Of a stretch of 64,000 nucleotides of DNA, positions 1 to 10,165 are shown in pieces. Where the stretch lies: NCBI RefSeq assembly GCF_008831285.2, contig NC_045149.1:22264535-22328534 (forward strand), given 5' to 3'. The DNA comes from Nymphaea colorata (taxonomy: Eukaryota > Streptophyta > Magnoliopsida > Nymphaeales > Nymphaeaceae). The translations under genes were made by a program, and so were the position numbers. The stretch's first letter is position 1. Each line of letters begins with the position of its first letter. The notes beneath the pieces were generated by a model. It ran no database searches and was not told the DNA's origin. It was given only the letters and a program-made list of their open reading frames with translations.

Positions 1-470
1 TTTCAGATGCATAAATGTGATTTGCAGTGAAGATATCTTTTAAAAATCTATAGATTTCAAAAGTTCATCTGAACATCCCAATGAACTGATCCAGTAATGC
101 ATTGATTCAGAGGCCATTTTCACAAGAAATATTCTTCAAAAGTTAGTAACCTGTATCTAGAACTATGGCGGAAGAGTGAGATAAATGTTAGGAACAAGGT
201 TCTCTGTTTTTCTCTCTCTTACAACATCAAGATAAGAAAATGAAGAAGAAAAAGACACAAGGTTCTCTTATATCCAAGTATAAAGAACCGCTCCTTCTTA
301 AACATGAGAATTAGCGTAAACCTGTAAAAAGATCCACAAGAATTAGGAAAACTTATTAACCATAGATCAGACTCCACATTTCAACAAGTCACTCTATAAA
401 TTCTTAACTAAACAAAAAAGAGAGAGAAAAGCCATCGCCCATGGGGAAGCTGGATCTTGGCGTTCCAGCG
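1..470. repeat. R1 block: duplicated 3' flank of a DUF247 gene
   Basis: This stretch lies just downstream of the stop codon of DUF247 copy 1 and is clearly similar to 20750-21284, 33060-33565 and 42760-43293. Shorter remnants precede copies 2 (7140-7294) and 6 (49110-49562). Shared landmarks are a stretch around 'agatgcataaatgtgat', a pyrimidine-rich patch near 'ttctctctttttctc', and a run near the stop resembling 'caagtcactctata'. It shows that duplication carried the downstream DNA along with each gene. It probably includes the 3' UTR and polyadenylation region. No convincing gene is present. Confidence 0.8.
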
Positions 471-1715
471 TCAAGTTGATTTGGGGAGGTGATAGGCTAA
501 CATGGCATACAGCACTTGCAGTACAGTGAGAGTAAGCAGAATGAGGACAGCAACGAGGGAGCAGTACGACCACGGGCTCCTGAAAAAGGTGCGTCTCAGG
601 TCAGCCCAGCACGATATCCCTTTGCTCTTGCAATGCTCGTTGATGTCCTTCCGAACCTTAGACAGCATGTCGATTCCATACGTGTCTCCTAGCTTTAGAT
701 CCTTGAAGAAGTCAACGACATCTTCCAGGCTGCCGAGCTGATTGTCGATGATCCCCTGGGAAGTCAAGGCTCGGGCGTCGGCGGCAGTGAGTAGAAGGTC
801 ACTGAGAAGGCGAAGGTAGGACGACACCGGCTGCACAGGTTGGTTGTCATCTTCCACAAGACGTTGCTCGTAAGCCACCATGTTCCTGAAAATGTAGTCG
901 GAGTCCCTGTTGATGAGGATATGCGGGAGCTTAAGAAACGGTCTCCACGACGGCCTGGGATCCCATATCACCATTCCTTCTGCCGCCGGCGAGATGGTAA
1001 CGCCCGAATCCTCGAGATCAATAGCACTGTAGCGTACGCTCATTTCGCCAAAGTTATGGGGAGAGAGACACGCTCCTGTTGCCGAGCCTGCTACGCGGCT
1101 TTGCCCAACCATAATGGGCAGAAATTTCATCCTTGCAGCGTCGAGGAGATGGCAAGCGCCGGCCAGGTTTGGCACCTCAAATGTTTGCATGAGATAGAAA
1201 TCTAAGAACTTGTTGAGCATAATTTCGAATGGCGGATCTCTGTACTGTAGGTGGCTATAAAGGCGTTGAAGAAAGGCCATGGGGATTTGGTTCTTGACCA
1301 CCAACACATCAAGCAGAATATGGCGGAGCATGATGTTGTTCAATGGAAATAAGGTGGGGGAAAACCTGGTGCGAAAGGGATGCGGCTCTGTTGTCATGAT
1401 GTGCATCAACTCCAACACGAAGCATCCATCTCTTACCAGCAGCTTGACAAATTCATCGTTGTCTGGAAGTGTGAAGAATGGGCTATTCGCCCCCTCGTAA
1501 CATTCTCTCACCTCCAGAGCATCGTTTCTTAGGGCATTAACGACATCATCTGTGCTACTAATTTGCGTCCTCAACAGGACCAAATTGAGCACGGTATCCT
1601 CCAACGAGTGGGCGTTACTGACGTAGTAAGGTCCAATGCACAGGAACAAAGGCATCTTTGGCTTGTATGCTCTATCGTTCTCGTACATCATGAAGATGCA
1701 AGGCTTTGGACACAT
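471..1715 (-). CDS. DUF247 (UPF0481) membrane protein, copy 1, intact
   Basis: A 414-codon intronless gene. Seen: IGPYY at residues 27-31, ECY at 71-73, DGCFVLE at 96-102, a KNQIP motif at 141-145, HLLDAAR at 189-195, DLEDSGV at 233-239, RNMVAYEQ at 277-284, GIIDNQLGS at 321-329, and FFRSPW followed by one hydrophobic segment (about 384-408) near the C-terminus. These are landmarks of the plant DUF247 family in the usual order, and the length is normal. The biochemical role of the family is unknown. A C-terminal anchor implies membrane attachment, with most of the protein on one side. The start is placed at 1715 because every copy has MC/MY/MS-x-x-P-x-IF here, just after a GA-repeat leader; the frame stays open for 66 more codons, but they translate UTR repeats. 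Residues 639-835 of the DNA are identical to copy 2, suggesting gene conversion. Confidence 0.93.
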   Translation of the reverse strand: MCPKPCIFMMYENDRAYKPKMPLFLCIGPYYVSNAHSLEDTVLNLVLLRTQISSTDDVVNALRNDALEVRECYEGANSPFFTLPDNDEFVKLLVRDGCFVLELMHIMTTEPHPFRTRFSPTLFPLNNIMLRHILLDVLVVKNQIPMAFLQRLYSHLQYRDPPFEIMLNKFLDFYLMQTFEVPNLAGACHLLDAARMKFLPIMVGQSRVAGSATGACLSPHNFGEMSVRYSAIDLEDSGVTISPAAEGMVIWDPRPSWRPFLKLPHILINRDSDYIFRNMVAYEQRLVEDDNQPVQPVSSYLRLLSDLLLTAADARALTSQGIIDNQLGSLEDVVDFFKDLKLGDTYGIDMLSKVRKDINEHCKSKGISCWADLRRTFFRSPWSYCSLVAVLILLTLTVLQVLYAMLAYHLPKST

Positions 1716-1743
1716 TCTTTCTCTCTCTCTCTCTCTCTCTCTC
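1716..1743. repeat. (GA)n leader directly before the DUF247-1 start codon
   Basis: On the coding strand an almost pure GA run ends a few bases before the ATG. The same arrangement precedes copies 3, 4, 5 and 6, with differing repeat lengths and interruptions, after a shared 'AAAGTTCAGCGGC'-like stretch (diverged in copy 6). GA runs in plant 5' leaders can bind BBR/BPC-type GAGA factors; a role here is inference. Confidence 0.6.
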
Positions 1744-2029
1744 GCCGCTGAACTTTGATAGGACTGATTACATGTAAGAAAAAAATGCACACGAAATTTT
1801 AAACATTTAAAGGAGGATTGGAAACTTGGAATTGAAAAAAAAGTTTTTGAAAATAAGTTTCTGGAAATAAAGGAATAGCTTACTTTGGTGAGTGTATGAT
1901 GACTGAAAACCAAATTTGTTTGAAACTAATTCTTAATTTGATGGATTGGAAACAAGGAAACTTGTTTCTTAGTTTCTTATGTGCGTGAATGTGTCTCTGC
2001 ATTTTCACTGTTCGAAGAATGCATTCACT

Positions 2030-2560
2030 TCAAAGTGGACTGAAATCGATTAACCTATCATAGAATTTCAGATGACTTGCACGAATCAGGTTAATTTCAG
2101 GTTGACAAAGAAAACCATTCCAATTGCACAAATTCGAACTAATTTTCTGTTTATGGAAATCAAATAATGAATAAGATGAACAAGGAATCGGAATGCCGTT
2201 TACAAACAGAAGTTCCTCCCGTTTCAAGGATGCATCTTCTTCCTGAACACAATCTCCACCACGTCCACTCCGAATCAACGTGGCATTAGTAATATTGACC
2301 ACCTCCGATTTCCCAAACAGCAGCTTGACAGCCCCGATCGTCTCTCCGGAGCATGGCCTCTCTAATGTCACGACGACTATCCCACCGGGCCTGACCGTCC
2401 GCTCCATCTCCTTCACGAACCTGGCCGGGAAAAGCGCATCGGCAAGACGAGAAAAAGGGGAGGTTGTGAGGGTCGGCGTCGCTGACGAGGGGCGGTGAAT
2501 CGAAGAAGGGGAGATTGGAGCGGGAGGAAGTGGGGAGGCGGTGGTGGCGGTGTGGGTTAC
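2030..2560 (-). pseudogene. Methyltransferase-like gene relic
   Basis: Two overlapping minus-strand frames together resemble the C-terminal half of the plant S-adenosylmethionine-dependent methyltransferase-like family. One frame carries SDADPHNLPF (about 2460-2500). The other carries LADALFPARFV, then EMERTVRPGGIVVV and a stretch around KSEVVNITNATLI. In intact relatives these parts lie in one frame with more residues between them, so there is at least one frameshift and a small deletion near 2440. No upstream half is visible. The relic sits between DUF247-1 and block R2 and was not seen near the other copies. Family assignment rests on remembered motifs. Confidence 0.6.
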
Positions 2561-2729
2561 TGCAGAAGGTGAGTGGGTGGGTCATGGGTGGTAGAGAGGA
2601 AGATGAGCACGACGGAGGTGGCGACGATTGCCGAGCAAGAGAGCTTGTTCAGCAGGGCGTGGGAGGCGGAACTCCATTCCATCACAGCGACGCAGGAGGA
2701 AGGGAAAGGCGCATGCTTAAAAATGAAGA

Positions 2730-4665
2730 AATAGAAAAAAAGACCGACGAGCGTGCACGCGACAAGTAGTCACCAAGCAAACAAAAGACCACCATCAGAA
2801 GACAAGAAACAAAGTATATATATATATTTTTTTATTTTTGAGGGGGGTTACTGTATAATTTATAAAACTTTTTATGTCAAATGTAAATTTTTTAAAAATC
2901 CTGTATAGTAATTTATTTTCTTAAATTTAAGTAGTAGGCATGGCTTCTGCCAGTGCCTACCCCTAGAGAAAGTTGCGTGCACAACGGCACATGGTATCGA
3001 GTAAAAGAGAAAGAGATATTTTTCTATTTTTAAAAAAATCTTTTAGCAAAAAGTTTTCTTTTTCAATATAATTAATGATATTTTAGTTATTAACCATATT
3101 AATGCACAAATTAGTGCATTCAGTATGGCCGTAGAATCTTTGCAGTTAGCACACATTCAATTGGTATTTCTGCCGTGCTGCGCTTGAAAATGGCAGTCGG
3201 CATGCGTAGCAGGTCAGACTGAGATTACAGCTTCTCCTTATGCTTTTTTTTTTTTTTTTGGTTTTCTTTAATGTTTTATGTTACAGAAACTTCAATGTCA
3301 CATGATAAAATACAGTCTGCCAAATAAACTATATAAATAAAAACAGCATGGATGGAGGAGCCACTGAGAAGAATGATAGCAGATTTCGGAAATGCAGTAA
3401 CAGATAGAGTGAGAAACTGATTGAGAACAGCGCCTTAGGGCTCTGAACAATGCAACTCTGTTCTTTGGATTCTGCCGAGATTGAGAACAGCAACTTTTTG
3501 TTTCTGTTGTATTCACAGCTGTGGGTTGCATGAGAGATGCTAGCTGTTTTTCACATCCACGATCGTTTTTCCTCTTTGCAAAATTAACTGCATAAATCTA
3601 GCCAAGAAGTTGTTTAGAAATAACATTTTTTCAATGTGTAGATTGGACGATATAAGGATATGAAACTTCGTTTTGTATCCACTGTCCTCGGATACCATTA
3701 GATATCATCACAACATGAGTTTATTTTATCTGGCCAACACTCTGTCTTTTTCTCATACATTAACAAATTTACTGATTGCATTTTGCTTATGTGCTGTAGG
3801 ATTGTGATGGCTCTATTCTTCTTGTTCATACCCCAACTTTCGCTGGAGAGAAGAATGCAGATCCAAATGCAAATTCTGTGAGAGGGTTTGAGGTGATTGG
3901 AGCTTTGATATGCATAAATTTGCTTATACTTTGAGACCATTTTATGCTTTCTGTGCAATAACATATTTATTACTACTTCAGCTGTTATTTTCATTTTCCA
4001 AATCGCTAACTATAGTCATCCTTATACAGTTATGCTGCTGTATGTGCATGTATGATGGTAGTGCTTTCGGCTGTACATCAATAGTCTGTGTTCTGTTTAT
4101 ATCATAAGCAGCTTACCTGCACATTAAAGGAGGAAAAATGAGATTCTGATTCGACTGAAACTGACCACTATCTGCCGCAATCTATAAGCTAAGGATCCTT
4201 CATCTAGCCTCTCTCATCCAAAATTAAGGATCCTTCACTTTGTCTGCTTTTTTACGGATTGTTTTTGTATTTAGGGGACCTTTTATCCCCAAATTTTGTT
4301 TATATATTCCCATTTTATCGGCACTTTGTCTGTATCTGCTGTTTCTGCATTTTAGGAGGGGAATTGGGGATGAATGGCTATATGTGCACTAATAACGATA
4401 TCACATCAAGAGTAATAATCTGATTTACCACTCTGCTTTGTGACTCTATCTTGAAGCGTATTCTTCTTTGTAACAATAGGATTGGCTTTCTACATTGAAT
4501 GCATGGAGTAGATTTTAGTCTTGAAGAGCTAATGTGAAGGGTTTTTCTTTTTATACATGTTATATATCTTTACATGTTTTTAAATTTTTTAGTTTACATA
4601 AAATTTACAGCATATTGTATATAATTTATAAATTATATACAGTTTATCGTCCCTATTCATAAATT
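2730..4665. repeat. R2 block, unit 1 (duplicated upstream region)
   Basis: This block matches 35150-36235 and 44880-46825 in the same orientation and order: a 'caagtagtcacca' stretch, 'tgggcatggcttctgcc', the 'aatacagtctgcca' segment, then the peroxidase exon relic (missing in the 35-kb copy). The copies differ by many small indels and substitutions, so the duplication is not very recent. Apart from the relic no coding potential is convincing. Confidence 0.8.
3800..3903 (+). pseudogene. Class III peroxidase exon fragment (unit 1)
   Basis: An acceptor-like 'gtgctgtag' is followed by an open stretch reading DCDGSILL, then [16 protein letters not shown] and VRGFEVIG. This is the start of the second exon of plant class III (secretory) peroxidases, which in the family begins at GCDGS/GCDAS, the calcium- and haem-proximal region. 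The similarity stops after about 34 codons. No first exon with the distal histidine, and no later exons, were found nearby, so it cannot encode an enzyme. A second relic lies at 46015. Confidence 0.8.
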
Positions 4666-4670
4666 ATTAT

Positions 4671-4949
4671 TTGGCATTGTGTTTGAGTACTGCATGTATC
4701 TGCAGAGGAAGATGCTGGAGTTTTAGTACTGCAACATACAGAGACAAGTCAGGATCCATGGCTGTCATGCTTCTTCACCTTCTGGTTCTGATGAAGAGGC
4801 CAACCTCTCAGAGCCAACAGTTTGCACAATTCTGTGTAAATAAAGGAGACTTTGGAAATCAATCCCCCTCTTTTCTTCTACTCTCTTTTCTTACTCACTT
4901 TCTCAGGTTAAGAAGCAGCTTGAAACCGAGCTCAGATCTAGCTAGCTAA
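4671..4949 (+). pseudogene. U/P-type cyclin terminal-exon fragment (unit 1)
   Basis: This aligns with the second half of the better preserved cyclin exon at 51798-52149, from YCMYLQR to the shared stop at 4947-4949. The frame is broken by a TAG at 4724-4726 where the other copy reads GAG, and small indels follow. The 5' junction is abrupt: the R2 sequence ends at 'ttggcattg' and the middle of the cyclin exon begins. It is a truncated relic. Confidence 0.75.
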
Positions 4950-5199
4950 TTCAAAATTTGGCTCTTGCATGTGCTTGCCGGATCTGGATTGGCAAACTTG
5001 ATTCTGAACCCAAATTTGGGTTGTAGGTCAGACCCTGTCTTGGGGCCGAGACTCTTATAACTGCTGTTCCACGAAAAATTATTTCTGGCTCTACCATTGG
5101 TACAAAATCTAAATGCTTGAATCGCTTGGCAGAATGTCTTAAAATATAATGTGCCAAATACAGGATCAGTTTCAAATATAGCCCGAATTTCTTGGGATC

Positions 5200-5697
5200 T
5201 ATGTTACCTGAGTGCGGGGTGCGGGTGCCGGTGCGGCACATCTCAAAAAATTTAGGTGCAGCGGTGCGGTGAGAGTATTTTATTATTTTTATTAAAATAA
5301 TAAAATGCCCTATTCGACTACGTATTGGACCATTCATTTCAAGAAATTATAAGCGACAAGAGAGATTGCTACTTACCTCGAATGGAGGTCACCCTGCAGG
5401 GCAGGCTGCAATCGACGACTTCGCCGGCTCCACTGACCACCAAATGCGACGTATAGAAGAGGGATTCAGAAGAAAAAAGGACGAAGAGGATGAAGGTCGA
5501 GGAAGAGGGATTCAGAAGAAGAAGGGATGAAGGTCGAGGAAGAGGGATTCAGAAGAAGAAGGGATGAAGGTCGAGGAAGAGGAATTCAAAAGAAGAAGGG
5601 ACGAAGACGTCGAAGGTACTGGGGGCGCACCCGCACCAGCACCCACACCGCATCGACGCGGGTGCGAGACCATAAAAAACGCACCCAGGTGACACAG
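5200..5697. mobile_element. MULE-like non-autonomous element 1
   Basis: A 498-bp insertion has inverted ends (left TATGTTACCTG, right CAGGTGACACA) and a flanking 9-bp duplication with one mismatch (CTTGGGATC at 5191-5199, CTTGGGATG at 5698-5706). The paralogous region near 52635 carries 'cttgggatgg' with no insertion, which serves as an empty site. Both ends are rich in GGTGCGGGTGC-like motifs. A relative sits at 36814-37305. About 9-bp target duplications fit Mutator-like elements. No transposase is encoded. Confidence 0.7.
5453..5600. repeat. 37-bp minisatellite inside MULE-like element 1
   Basis: Four units, the first and last diverged, start near 5453, 5490, 5527 and 5564. The core is 'atgaaggtcgaggaagag' followed by 'ggattcagaagaagaaggg'. 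Because 37 is not a multiple of three, each unit shifts frame. Confidence 0.85.
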
Positions 5698-5814
5698 CTT
5701 GGGATGGTTAATCCCCGTTCATCTGAAAATGAATTTTAAAGTCTGCCACTCTCAACGGCAAAGCAGGAAAGAGAGGATGCCTTCGAGACATTCTATCTCA
5801 TAAGCACATATTTG

Positions 5815-7139
5815 GGATGGGTTGTCTCGTAACACCGCATGTGGAACATTCTAACTGGTATTTTAAGTCCAAAAATCAGTTCATCTCAGCGTCTAGATTG
5901 TCTTTATTTGGGAAATGCTCTGCCTAATCAATGTCTCATAAACTCTTACATATGTATATGTGTATATTCAGCAATTCACTTGAATAAAACTATGAACCAA
6001 CAAAAACAAAAACAAAAAATTATTGTATTCACTTTTTTTAAAAATAGAATAATTAAAAATAGAAACTTTAAAATATTTATAGAATAAACACGAACGAAGT
6101 GACACATGACACCACATTATTGGCCAATACATATAATCGCTTTGCCACTGATTCAATTACCATTGGTTGACTCGGTGTCGGCCTTGCAACTCCGAATTGA
6201 ACTTCGAACAGCATAGGACACCTAAAAAAAATGAAACATTATCAGATTTTTATATCTGAAAGTGTACTCTGCATATAACAGAACAAATATTCAAAAATGT
6301 TAAATAAAATTAGAAAACATTAAAGAATTGCCCAGACCAACCTATAAATGTAGGGTGAACATTTAAAATATTAGGTCCAAATTAAAAGTGGTGGAATATA
6401 AATGGTGTACTACAGTTAAATGATTAGGTCCAAATTATATTTGTTCATCCAAATTCCAACATTTAAACAATATCAATTCTTGTAATTCTTGGAAATCGGC
6501 ATTATATAGTACTACAGTTAAAAGATTAGGTCCAAATTAAAAGCGATGGAATATAAATGAGGGGTGAACATTTTCGTGGGAACTTCAATTAAATGAATTT
6601 CTTAGTAAATAAAAATAGATGACAAGCAGTGATAAACAAAAAATTAAGTTATAAGAATTGAAATCAGCTGCGCCGGATGTTGCTGGATGACTAATTATTT
6701 GAACAACGACCAATTCAATTGGAACGAATGGGCGGTTCTGTCGTGTTCGCCTGAACATAGCTTACCATACCCAACTAATTGGATATTACTTGATCAAATT
6801 TCTGGACAAAGCCAATTCAAATATAGATGATACAAAACCACATCAAAGTTTTACATGAAATGCTAGGCTTGGACGTCTATCAAAATCAGAGATGCCCATA
6901 ATATTTGGAAAGAACAAACCAGGCACCAAAATCTGATTCCATTTTGGGATGTGAATTTTCTTATGGGATTCAACTTTTTTCTGGAATAGACGTAACTAAA
7001 CCATTGATGTCATTGTGCCCATATTAATTATAAGTAAATCATTTTTGAAGAAGTGTCCTTTTGTCTCCCTTCCTTAATTAATCTCCTTGTAGTTGTTTCT
7101 ATTCTACTGCAAAACTGCTAGCTAGCTAGGGTAGTATGC
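5815..7139. other. Intergenic, R3-related block, unit 1
   Basis: The part from about 5815 to 6180 matches 52850-53310 (landmark 'gggttgtctcgtaacaccgc'), and the part from about 6840 to 7100 is a diverged form of the segment at 17030-17280. Around 6350-6550 a short phrase like 'ttaggtccaaatta' recurs three times. No gene was recognised. Confidence 0.6.
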
Positions 7140-7299
7140 TCCCATCTATTCACACAAATCATGCAATCTTATTAAGCGTAGATCAAACTTTACATTCCAA
7201 CATTTCACTTTATGAACCCCTAAATAAAAAGGGAAGCGGTTGTGAAAAGTGACCTTCCATCGGGAAGCTGAACCTTGCCGTTCTAGCCTCAAGTTTGGG

Positions 7300-8470
7300 G
7301 AGGTGATAGGCTAACATGGCATACAACACTTGGAGCAAAGTGAAAATAAGTAGAATGAGCGCAGCAGCGAGGGAGCAGTACGACCACGGGCTCCTGAAAA
7401 AGGTGCGTCTCAGATCAGCCCATTTGAGATCCCTTCTCTCTCACTGTGCGTGTTGATGTCCTTCCGAACCTTAGACAGCATGTCGATTCCATACGTGTCT
7501 CCTAGCTTTAGATCCTTGAAGAAGTCAACGACATCTTCCAGGCTGCCGAGCTGATTGTCGATGATCCCCTGGGAAGTCAAGGCTCGGGCGTCGGCGGCAG
7601 TGAGTAGAAGGTCACTGAGAAGGCGAAGGTAGGACGACACCGGCTGCAGGTCGTCATCTTCCACAACGCGTTGCCCGTAAGCCACCATGTTCCTGAAAAT
7701 GTAGTCGGAGTCCCTGTTGATGAGGATACGCGGGAGCTTGAGAAACGGTCTCCACGCCAGTCTGGGATCCCATATCATCATTCCTTCGGCGGCCAGCGGG
7801 ATGGTAACGCCCGAGTCCTCGAGATCGATAGCGCTGTAGCGTACGCTCATTTCTCCAAAGTTGTGGGGAGAGAAGCACGCTGCTAATGCTGAGCCAGCTT
7901 CGTCTCTTTGCCCTACCATCATGGGCAGAAACTTCATCCTCGCAGCGTCGAGGAGATGGCGAGCACCGGCCAAGTTTTGCACCTCAAACGTTCGCATGAA
8001 ATGGAAATCTAAGAACTTGTCCAGCATCCTTTCGAACGGTGCATCTTCATACTGTAGCTGCTCATAAAGGTGTTGAAGAAAAGCCAAGGGGATCTGCTTC
8101 TTGATCGCCAGCAGATCTAACAAGATATGGCGGCAAATGGTGTTGTTGATGGGATATATGGTGGGGGAGAACTTGGTGCTCATGGTGCGAAAGGGACGGT
8201 CATCCGTTGTCATGATGTGCATTAACTCCAACACCAAGCACCCATCTCTTACCAGCGTCCTCACGAGTTCATCGATGCCTGGAAGTTTGTAAAATGGGCT
8301 GTTCACCCCTTCATAACAGTTCCTCGCCTCCATTGCAACATTTGTTACGGCATGAACAATCTCCACTTCGCTCCTTTTCTTCCTTTGCAAGACCAGGTCG
8401 AGCACGATCGCCTCCAAATTGTGGGTGTTCGTGGAGAAATAAGGTCCAAGCTTCAAGAAAAGGATGTCTC
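7300..8470 (-). pseudogene. DUF247 copy 2, main body (disrupted)
   Basis: About 350 residues of DUF247 remain: GPYF, NCYEG, DGCLVLELMHIMTT, a KKQIP motif, HLLDAAR, DLEDSGV, RNMVAYGQR and GIIDNQLGS. Three defects are visible. The start codon and first 14 codons are separated by the Copia-1 insertion at 8470/8471. A one-base deletion near 7425 (copy 5 has 'tttcgagatccc', here 'tttgagatccc') shifts frame before the FFRSPW anchor, which survives out of frame at about 7305-7420. Even ignoring the insertion, the two flanks do not restore one frame and lack about six codons seen in other copies. The N-terminal half is the most diverged in the array, whereas 7452-7648 is identical to copy 1. Confidence 0.9.
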
Positions 8471-8946
8471 TGTAAGATCATTTGGTGGATCGGCATATGT
8501 CTATGAGGAATTTCAGACATTATGGCTGTCTTAACATAAATATCTGCTTAAGTGATTGCATTTTTGGATATTACGTCATTTTAGATGGTATGAGGTAATT
8601 CTAAAATGTATATATATCAGTACGGAATTACGGACTCTTTGATGGGTGGAATCCGTAATTGTTCTTATTATAAAATGGTAGTGGTCCCTGGGGTCGTGCA
8701 ATGGTTGCTAGAAACATTAGTTTCTAGGGTTTTCCTCTTCCCCATCTGAGAGAGACCTCAAGTGCGCCGCACGTACCCTGGAAGACTCTGCTGCGATCTT
8801 CCTGTGCACCAGATCAGATGGATTCAGGTACGCTTCCGCTTTAAGTTTAAGGTTATGTTTGATTCAATGATTTAGCATGAGCATGATCTTGTTTTAGGAT
8901 ATATACGTTTGGTTTTGTATATGCGATATGGGGAGAAATCCCAACA
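8471..8946 (+). repeat. Copia-1 5' LTR
   Basis: 476 bp, TG...CA ends, same length as the 3' LTR and about 97% identical by eye. The end at 8946 is fixed by the adjacent primer site. Confidence 0.93.
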
Positions 8947-8948
8947 TT

Positions 8949-8961
8949 TGGTATCAGAGCC
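8949..8961 (+). other. Copia-1 primer-binding site (initiator tRNA-Met)
   Basis: TGGTATCAGAGCC two bases after the LTR is the usual plant Copia primer site complementary to the 3' end of initiator tRNA-Met. Confidence 0.85.
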
Positions 8962-9039
8962 TATGCTTGTTGTTGAATCGTTGATCTTTTGGCGTTCTTC
9001 CCATTTGGATGTTCCTTTCCTTCGACTGCAATTTTTGGT

Positions 9040-9665
9040 TTTCAAAAAAAAAAAAAAAAAACCTTCGAGTGGGCAAGCAACGGAAGCCGTCGGGCTTCCG
9101 CTGCAGTCGCCTGAGACGTAGGGGGTATGGCAAAGGACGACCGGTCTTCGGCGGGCGTCCGTCGCTAGAAGGCGACGGCCGGCCGTCCTCGCTCGTCCCG
9201 CTGGCGGCCCGCCGATGGCTCCCTTGCTTCCGTCGCAGCCATGAAGGGAAAGGAACAGGAGCAGCAGGGGCGGGCGACGAAAGGAAGGTGCGACGGCCGT
9301 CGAAGGGCTGCCACCGGTGACCTCGATGTCGCCGGACGGGCTCATGCGACCCGCCGGCGCCGACCCAACGTCTCAGGACACCCGCCGGTGGTTTTCCTGC
9401 TGCTGTCATTGTTGTTTTCAACCTCACGCTTCAGAAAAGGGGCAGATGTGTATAAAACAGAAAACCGGCCGATTCCGGCCGGCTTTGGGCGGACGATGGC
9501 CGGCCATCGCAGCAGCGACGGCCGGCCTTCTAGGCGGCACCCGCCGGTGGCCACCCACGCAGTTGGGTGGCAGTGGAGACGATGCCCGCGACCGCTCGCG
9601 CGGTCGAGCGGGCGGGCGGGTTGGCCCGGGTCGTGACAGACCCGATCCGGATCCATTGTGATTTA
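9040..9665. other. GC-rich leader region of Copia-1
   Basis: After an A-run at 9043-9060 the base composition changes to strongly GC-rich, with many GCCGGCC/CGGCCG palindromes, unlike the AT-rich surroundings. Open frames occur on both strands but are low-complexity, overlap each other and resemble no Gag domain. I read this as non-coding leader. Confidence 0.6.
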
Positions 9666-9794
9666 AAAAAAAAAAAATTAGTATTGCCGCCTCGCGCCTG
9701 AGCACCTGCGTTTGATTTTTCGGACCGGGTCGAGTTCTGTCGGACCCGACTCGTATCCATTTGGTTTAAGTAAATCAGTTCATTTTTTTTAAAC

Positions 9795-10165
9795 CGGTTT
9801 TGGAAAAGACTCGAACCGGTTCATTCGATTTCAGACCGGTTCAATACGATTCAGAACCGATTCGGTCCGATTCAGACCGGTTCGGACCTTTCAGATTCGA
9901 TTCGGACCATTTTGGGACAGGTTCATTCATTTCAGAACCGATTCGGACCGATTCAGGGCTTTTCAGAACCGGTTCATTCAGTTTTAGAACCGATTCTAGC
10001 ATTTCAGAACTGATTAAGTTGATTTTCGAACCGATTCGGGCATTTTCAGACCGGTTCATTGAGTTCTGGAACCGTTTTTTTGCCATTTTTAACCGGTTCA
10101 TTGGGTTTTGGAACCGATACGGTCTAATTTTGAACGGTTCGTTTAATTTTTAGACCGGTTCAACC
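9795..10165. repeat. Degenerate AACCGGTT/AACCGATTCGG repeat field
   Basis: Dozens of near-repeats of 'cagaaccgattcgg' and 'aaccggttcatt' are spaced roughly 10-35 bp apart without a strict period. The AACCGGTT core is self-complementary. The open plus-strand frame here (rich in F, R, D, S) is a by-product of the repeat. It lies in the untranslated leader of Copia-1. Confidence 0.75.

Noticed and set aside
5527-5739. Arginine/glutamate-rich frame across the 37-bp repeat
   Set aside because: The repeat unit is not a multiple of three, the frame lies in a non-autonomous element and ends in its terminal repeat.
7410-8456. DUF247-2 as a 348-residue gene with its own start at 8456
   Set aside because: The codon at 8456 is TTG, the true start lies across the Copia insertion at 14499, and the 3' part is frameshifted.
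8949-8966. tRNA gene at the initiator tRNA-like sequence (also at 55376, 61672 and 61963)
   Set aside because: Only the short primer-complementary 3' end is present, always just inside an LTR. There is no cloverleaf.
9060-9660. Several overlapping open frames in the GC-rich part of Copia-1
   Set aside because: Frames are open on both strands because of base composition. They are arginine/glycine/proline-rich, and no Gag or other domain is visible.
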